From: Solimonas thermocellulolyticum
Lineage (GTDB): Bacteria; Pseudomonadota; Gammaproteobacteria; Nevskiales; Nevskiaceae
Direction of reading: 5' to 3'
Assembly (NCBI RefSeq): GCF_040327995.1
Contig: NZ_JBEPIJ010000003.1
Span: forward strand, 197,643 to 261,642
DNA: 64,000 nt
Shown one piece after another: positions 59,878 to 64,000 of the stretch. Both the position numbers and the translations under genes were made by a program. The notes below the pieces were generated by a model that searched no databases, was not told where the DNA came from, and saw nothing but the letters and a program-made list of their open reading frames with translations. Each line of letters starts with the position of its first letter. Within the stretch, counting starts at the first letter, position 1.

Positions 59878-62079
59878 GTGTCCAATCAACCTGCTCAGTG
59901 CCCCTTCCATCCCACCGCCGCCGATGGCACCGCCAACCGCGACTGGTGGCCCCGTCAGCTACGCGTCGACCTGCTGCGCCAGCATTCGTCGAAGTCCGAC
60001 CCCATGGGCGCGGACTTCGACTACGCGGAGGCGTTCAGCCGCCTCGACTACGCCGCGCTCAAGAAAGACCTGCATGCGCTGATGACCGATTCGCAGGACT
60101 GGTGGCCTGCGGACTTCGGCCACTACGGCCCCTTGTTCGTGCGCATGGCCTGGCACAGTGCCGGCACCTATCGCGTCGGTGACGGCCGCGGCGGCGCCGG
60201 CCGCGGCCAGCAGCGCTTCGCCCCGCTCAACAGCTGGCCGGACAATGCCAATCTCGACAAGGCGCGCCGTCTGCTGTGGCCGATCAAGCAGAAGTACGGC
60301 CGCCAGATTTCCTGGGCCGATCTGATGATTCTCGCCGGCAACGTCGCGCTCGAATCCATGGGCTTCAAGACCCTGGGTTTCGGCGGCGGTCGGGCCGACA
60401 CTTGGGAGCCGGATCAGGATGTCTACTGGGGCCGCGAGACCAACTGGCTCGATGATCGGCGCCACCACGGCGAACGCGAGCTGGAGAACCCGCTCGCCGC
60501 GGTGCAGATGGGCCTGATCTACGTCAATCCCGAAGGGCCGAACGGCAATCCCGACCCGGTTGCCGCTGCACGCGACATCCGCGAAACCTTCCGCCGCATG
60601 GCGATGGACGACGAGGAGACCGTCGCGCTGATCGCCGGCGGTCACACGTTTGGCAAGGCGCACGGCGCCGGCGACGCTGCGCTGGTCGGTCCGGCGCCGG
60701 AGGCCGCCGAGCTCGAAGCGCAGGGCTTGGGCTGGATCAGCCGGCACGGCAGCGGCAAGGGCGCCGACACCATCACCGGCGGGCCCGAGGTCACCTGGAC
60801 GACCACTCCATCGAAGTGGGGTCACGACTTCTTCAAGCACCTGTTCGCCTACGAGTGGGAGCTGACCAAGAGCCCCGCCGGCGCGTATCAATGGGTGGCG
60901 AAGGACGCCGACGCGATCATTCCCGATGCGCACGACCCGTCGAAAACGCACAAGCCGACGATGCTGACGACGGACTTGTCGCTGCGCTTCGACCCGGCCT
61001 ACGAGAAGATCTCGCGGCGTTTCCTAGAACACCCCGAACAGTTCGCCGAGGCTTTCGCGCGCGCCTGGTTCAAGCTGACCCATCGCGACATGGGGCCGAA
61101 GGCGCGCTACCTGGGGCCGGAGGTGCCGGCCGAGGATTTCATCTGGCAGGACCCGGTGCCTTCGGTCGATCACCCGCTGGTCGACGAAGGGGACATCGTC
61201 GCGCTCAAGCAGAAGATCCAGGCCTCGGGCCTTTCCGTGTCCGAGCTGGTGGCGACCGCCTGGGCGTCCGCGTCCACGTTCCGCGGCTCGGACAAGCGCG
61301 GCGGCGCCAATGGCGCGCGGATCCGGCTCGCGCCGCAGAAGGACTGGGCGGTCAACCAGCCGGCGCAGCTCGCCAAGGTGCTCGAGGCGCTCGAACAGGT
61401 CCAGCAGGCGTTCAATGCCGCGCAGTCCGGCGGCAAGAAGGTCTCGCTCGCCGACCTGATCGTGCTCGCCGGCGGCGTCGGCATCGAGCAGGCGGCGAAG
61501 AAGGCCGGACATGACCTGACCGTCCCGTTCACGCCGGGCCGCACCGACGCGACCGCCGAGCAGACGGACGCCGCGTCATTCGCGCCGCTGGAGCCGGTTG
61601 CCGACGGCTTCCGCAACTATCTGAAGGCCAAGTATGAAGTGCCGGCCGAGGCACTGCTGATCGACAAGGCGCAGTTGCTGACGCTGACCGCACCCGAGAT
61701 GACGGTGCTGGTCGGTGGCTTGCGTGTGCTCGGTATCAACGCCGACGGCAGCAAGCATGGCGTGCTGACGCAGCGAGTCGGTGCCCTGACCAACGACTTC
61801 TTCGTCAACCTGCTCGACATGCGCACCCAGTGGCGACCATCCGCGGTTGACGGCGTCTACGAGGGGCGCGACCGGCGCAGCGGTGCACTCTGCTGGACCG
61901 CCACACGCGTCGATCTGGTGTTCGGCGCGAACGCGGAGCTGCGCGCTCTCGCCGAGGTCTACGCCAGCGCCGACGCGCACGAAAAGTTCGTCGACGACTT
62001 CGCCGCCGCCTGGGTCAAGGTCATGAACCTCGACCGTTACGATCTCGCGCGCAAGCGATCCGCGGCACGATCGGGCTGA
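59878..62079 (+). CDS. katG: Catalase-peroxidase KatG
   Basis: The 733-residue heme enzyme destroys hydrogen peroxide by both catalase and peroxidase chemistry. Distal residues are arginine-89, tryptophan-92 and histidine-93 (FVRMAWHSAG). The unique crosslinked adduct of KatG is complete: tryptophan-92, tyrosine-215 in GLIYVNPEGPNG and methionine-241. The proximal histidine-256 is in AGGHTFGKAHGA. The N- and C-terminal halves show the usual internal duplication. The start is a GTG, giving MSNQPAQCPFHP. Its 3' end is overlapped on the other strand by a primase-like fragment. Confidence 0.96.
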   Translation: MSNQPAQCPFHPTAADGTANRDWWPRQLRVDLLRQHSSKSDPMGADFDYAEAFSRLDYAALKKDLHALMTDSQDWWPADFGHYGPLFVRMAWHSAGTYRVGDGRGGAGRGQQRFAPLNSWPDNANLDKARRLLWPIKQKYGRQISWADLMILAGNVALESMGFKTLGFGGGRADTWEPDQDVYWGRETNWLDDRRHHGERELENPLAAVQMGLIYVNPEGPNGNPDPVAAARDIRETFRRMAMDDEETVALIAGGHTFGKAHGAGDAALVGPAPEAAELEAQGLGWISRHGSGKGADTITGGPEVTWTTTPSKWGHDFFKHLFAYEWELTKSPAGAYQWVAKDADAIIPDAHDPSKTHKPTMLTTDLSLRFDPAYEKISRRFLEHPEQFAEAFARAWFKLTHRDMGPKARYLGPEVPAEDFIWQDPVPSVDHPLVDEGDIVALKQKIQASGLSVSELVATAWASASTFRGSDKRGGANGARIRLAPQKDWAVNQPAQLAKVLEALEQVQQAFNAAQSGGKKVSLADLIVLAGGVGIEQAAKKAGHDLTVPFTPGRTDATAEQTDAASFAPLEPVADGFRNYLKAKYEVPAEALLIDKAQLLTLTAPEMTVLVGGLRVLGINADGSKHGVLTQRVGALTNDFFVNLLDMRTQWRPSAVDGVYEGRDRRSGALCWTATRVDLVFGANAELRALAEVYASADAHEKFVDDFAAAWVKVMNLDRYDLARKRSAARSG

Positions 62080-62647
62080 GCCTCGATGCGCGGTCGGCCG
62101 CTCGCGCTCCCACAGTCGCGGGGTGCGAGCGGATCAGGCCAACCGCCGACTCGAAAGTGCGAAAGATTCCTGACACTACCGACCTGGCCGATTGGTCGGA
62201 GACGCAAAGTGTCGAGCTTGAATTCATCCGCCCAGGCAGCTTGCGAAGGCAATGGGCCGCAACGGTCACACCGTCGCCGCGCATGACCCACTCGCGTAGG
62301 CGGCGCGCGATCTGTGGGGAAGGATGCGGCGGGATGTCGGCACGAGCGGCGGCGAAAGCCTCTATCCATCCGGAAAGGGTGATGAAGGCGGCGCGCAGCT
62401 CGGCGGCGCGCCTGGTGCCGACGAGCCAACCCAACAGCAGGTCGATGCCGTTGCCGGACCGGAGGTTGTCGCAGGAATTGCAGATGCCGCCCCCGGTCCG
62501 CGCCATATTGGCGTAGAACCGAAACGCGGCGCCAGATTTGCCGCCGTGCGAGGGGCAGTGTTGCGGCTGGTCGGGGACGGGCCTGACGTCGAAGCCGTGA
62601 TGCTCGGCCAACCACTTCGGCGAGGAATAGCGCGCTACGAACCTCAC
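62021..62647 (-). pseudogene. Fragment of a primase-like zinc-binding protein from a mobile element
   Basis: The open frame of 208 codons starts at a GTG with MRFVARYSSPKWLAEHHGFD. It then has a zinc-finger-like CPSHGGKSGAAFRFY and ARTGGGICNSCDNLRSGNGI, followed by DLLLGW, which resemble the zinc-binding start of plasmid and phage primases. After about residue 120 the sequence loses recognisable structure and runs antisense into the end of katG by 59 bases. So it is probably a truncated gene. It occupies most of the 62080-62700 interval; nothing else was seen there. Confidence 0.5.
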
Positions 62648-62727
62648 GCTCGGCCTCGCGCCCTCTCGAGGGGCGTCACGTCATTTCTGACATCCTCGGA
62701 ACCAGGAGGACGTCATGAGACGCCAGA

Positions 62728-62756
62728 TTGAAGATGTAAGGATTTTTCCTTACGAT
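62728..62756 (+). promoter_or_regulatory. Promoter of prlF-yhaV with an internal palindromic operator
   Basis: TTGAAG (62728-62733) and TACGAT (62751-62756) have the ideal 17-base spacing for sigma-70. Between them lies GTAAGGA-TTTT-TCCTTAC (62736-62753), a perfect seven-base inverted repeat that also covers the first bases of the -10 element. It lies 30 bases before the prlF start. Such overlap would let the antitoxin block polymerase directly. Confidence 0.75.
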
Positions 62757-62783
62757 GCGGGCATCGCTCTCAGGAGACCCGCC

Positions 62784-63101
62784 ATGCATGCCATTCATGA
62801 AGTCGCCACGCTGACCTCTAAGGGCCAGATCACGCTGCCCAAGTCCATCCGGCAAGCGCTGGGAGTCGATACCGGCGGCAAGGTTGCGTTCGAACTGCGT
62901 GGTGGCGAAGTCGTCGTCACCCGTGCCGATGCCGAACACGAAGACCCCGCCATCGGTGCATTCCTGAACCTACTTGCCCGTGACATCGAAGCCGGCCGGA
63001 ACATTCGTGGCCTGCCCGATGATCTGGCTCGCTCGATGCTGGAGCATGCGGGTCACAAGGTGACCCTGGGCAACGATTTCGATGAGGACGTGGAAATCTG
63101 A
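62784..63101 (+). CDS. prlF: PrlF-type AbrB-fold antitoxin
   Basis: The 105-residue protein has the swapped-hairpin AbrB/SpoVT motif MHAIHEVATLTSKGQITLPK, then SIRQALGVDTGGKVAFELRG, typical of PrlF/MazE antitoxins, and a long acidic C-terminus. I chose the ATG at 62784 after CAGGAG because the promoter hexamers and palindrome lie just upstream. An ATG at 62715 with AGGAGG is in frame, but would put the promoter inside the gene. The stop overlaps the next start as TGATG. Confidence 0.85.
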   Translation: MHAIHEVATLTSKGQITLPKSIRQALGVDTGGKVAFELRGGEVVVTRADAEHEDPAIGAFLNLLARDIEAGRNIRGLPDDLARSMLEHAGHKVTLGNDFDEDVEI

Positions 63102-63559
63102 TGCAACGGCAGGGTTGGACACTGCTGTTCCACGACAACCTGATCGAGCAAATGATGAAGCTGCGCGCGGCCGTGCTGCGCGCGCAGGAGCACGACCCGG
63201 TGGGATTCGGGTCCAACGCCAACGTCAAGTTCTTCCGGGCCTTGATCCAGTTGATACTAGACGTGTTACCGGGCGATCCGGCGCGTGACGAGTATCGTCT
63301 GGGCAACACCATGGGGCCGGCTTATAGCCACTGGCGGCGGGCCAAACTCGGAAGACGGTATCGGCTATTCTTCCGGTATGACTCGAAGGCGAAGGTCATC
63401 GTTTACGCCTGGGTCAACGACGAGCAGACCCTGCGGTCATCGGGCAGCAAATCAGACCCGTATGCCGTGTTCGAGAAAATGCTCGGACGCGGGAATCCGC
63501 CAGACGAATGGAACGCATTGGTGCGGGCAAGCAAGAAGGATTGGAGCAATCCGGAATAG
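63101..63559 (+). CDS. yhaV: YhaV-family ribonuclease toxin
   Basis: The 152-residue protein matches YhaV: QGWTLLFHDNLIEQMMKLRA, RDEYRLGNTMGPAYSHWRRA, then RYRLFFRYDSKAKVIVYAWV, NDEQTL and GSKSDPYAVFEKMLGRGNPP. YhaV is a RelE-like ribosome-dependent mRNA interferase held inactive by PrlF. The gene overlaps its antitoxin by one base. Arginines in the basic central stretch are kept, so it appears functional. Confidence 0.9.
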   Translation: MQRQGWTLLFHDNLIEQMMKLRAAVLRAQEHDPVGFGSNANVKFFRALIQLILDVLPGDPARDEYRLGNTMGPAYSHWRRAKLGRRYRLFFRYDSKAKVIVYAWVNDEQTLRSSGSKSDPYAVFEKMLGRGNPPDEWNALVRASKKDWSNPE

Positions 63560-63597
63560 GCGCCCGCGGTGTTTTCCCTTCCGACATCTTTCAACAC

Positions 63598-64000
63598 GAC
63601 CCCCGCATCCCAGTCGAAGCGGTTTTCGAAGGGGTTCCACTTATGTTGGGCCTGGAATCTCACCTTGCGTCCGTCGTCACAGGTGCGCCAGCAATCGGAA
63701 TTGATGCAGCGCGTGTTGCACGACACCCGACCGGGCCCTTGGCCGGGCGAGCCGGAAAGGGGTCGCTCGCGACGGCAGCCTGTGGCGCCGGAGGCGTTTC
63801 CTTCTTCGACGAGGCGAGCGAGGGTTTGTGCCGGGCCAGGTAGGCATCGAGCGCCGTGCCGAAGTTGCCGGGCCTGGCTAGCAGCTTGCTGAAAAACTCG
63901 GCATGAATTCTGCGGTCTATACGCGCGACATTCCAAACAGGGGTCTGGGATGCGGGGAATAGAAATCCAGCAGGGTGCGATGTTCAGCTACGTTTCTCTG
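63598..64000 (-). pseudogene. Broken gene of a probable mobile element, family not identified
   Basis: On the minus strand one frame encodes VARIDRRIHAEFFSKLLARP, GNFGTALDAYLARHKPSL and a proline-rich linker. After a frameshift another encodes SCNTRCINSDCWRTCDDGRK, VRFQAQHKWNPFENRFDWDA and ends near 63598. The second part has four cysteines and tryptophans in a pattern that looks like a conserved C-terminal module. The first part is preceded by a stop close to the window edge. I cannot name the family; together with the primase-like fragment it suggests remains of an integrative element. Confidence 0.4.

Noticed and set aside
62715..62783. Upstream start of prlF with a strong AGGAGG
   Set aside because: It would place the promoter hexamers and operator palindrome inside the coding sequence; the ATG at 62784 fits the family N-terminus better.

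Overview
The window is a GC-rich chromosomal segment from a gammaproteobacterium. The best phylogenetic marker is the block argH - algZ - algR - hemC - hemD/hemX - hemY at 9.3-16.8 kb, the gene order known around alginate-regulator loci in Pseudomonas and relatives, here with hemD and hemX fused. The rpsU - yqeY - dnaG - rpoD operon, bkd operon, KatG, Ada and MltD agree with this. I cannot name a genus; a Nevskiales- or Xanthomonadales-like lineage is only a guess. No rRNA, tRNA, CRISPR array or intact insertion sequence was seen.

Layout. 0-9.3 kb is accessory: an AraC-type regulator cut by the window edge, ydfG, an orphan ribbon-helix-helix antitoxin behind a frameshifted PIN toxin, two related small secreted proteins, an iron-uptake operon (TonB receptor, PepSY membrane protein, small membrane protein) behind a Fur-like site, a GntR/FCD regulator coupled to a sterol-desaturase-like enzyme, and an intact antitoxin/PIN toxin pair. 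9.3-24 kb holds argH, the two-component pair, heme genes, a ferredoxin-type reductase, a YeeZ-like epimerase, an mscL remnant, a patatin phospholipase, mltD and pip. 24-31 kb carries phenylalanine/tyrosine catabolism (Lrp regulator, phhA, hpd, hmgA, fumarylacetoacetase, maiA), interrupted by a dead AraC gene, a lipoprotein and a gene tail. 31-38 kb has a thioesterase, a hydrolase-like protein without its nucleophile, and the branched-chain keto-acid dehydrogenase operon with its divergent Lrp regulator; its last gene, lpdV, carries an in-frame TAG.

38-50 kb contains a glycosyltransferase-like orphan, uppP, a pteridine-reductase-like SDR, ada, an NRDE protein, an EcsC protein, NDH-2, ppk and ppx (tail to tail), two c-type cytochromes and a small outer-membrane barrel. 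50-57.5 kb is the macromolecular-synthesis operon (rpsU, yqeY, dnaG, rpoD; minus strand) opposite tsaD and folB, followed by gmhB and glyS. katG lies head-to-head with glyS, where glyQ would be expected. 62-64 kb looks like the edge of a decayed mobile element: a primase-like fragment, an intact prlF-yhaV toxin-antitoxin pair with a palindrome inside its promoter, and another broken gene.

The most notable points are the nonsense codon in lpdV, loss of the expected zinc ligands in both DnaG and GmhB, palindromic operators at both intact toxin-antitoxin loci, the number of broken genes, and candidate attenuators inside the rpsU operon. I did not find a clearly new multi-gene system.
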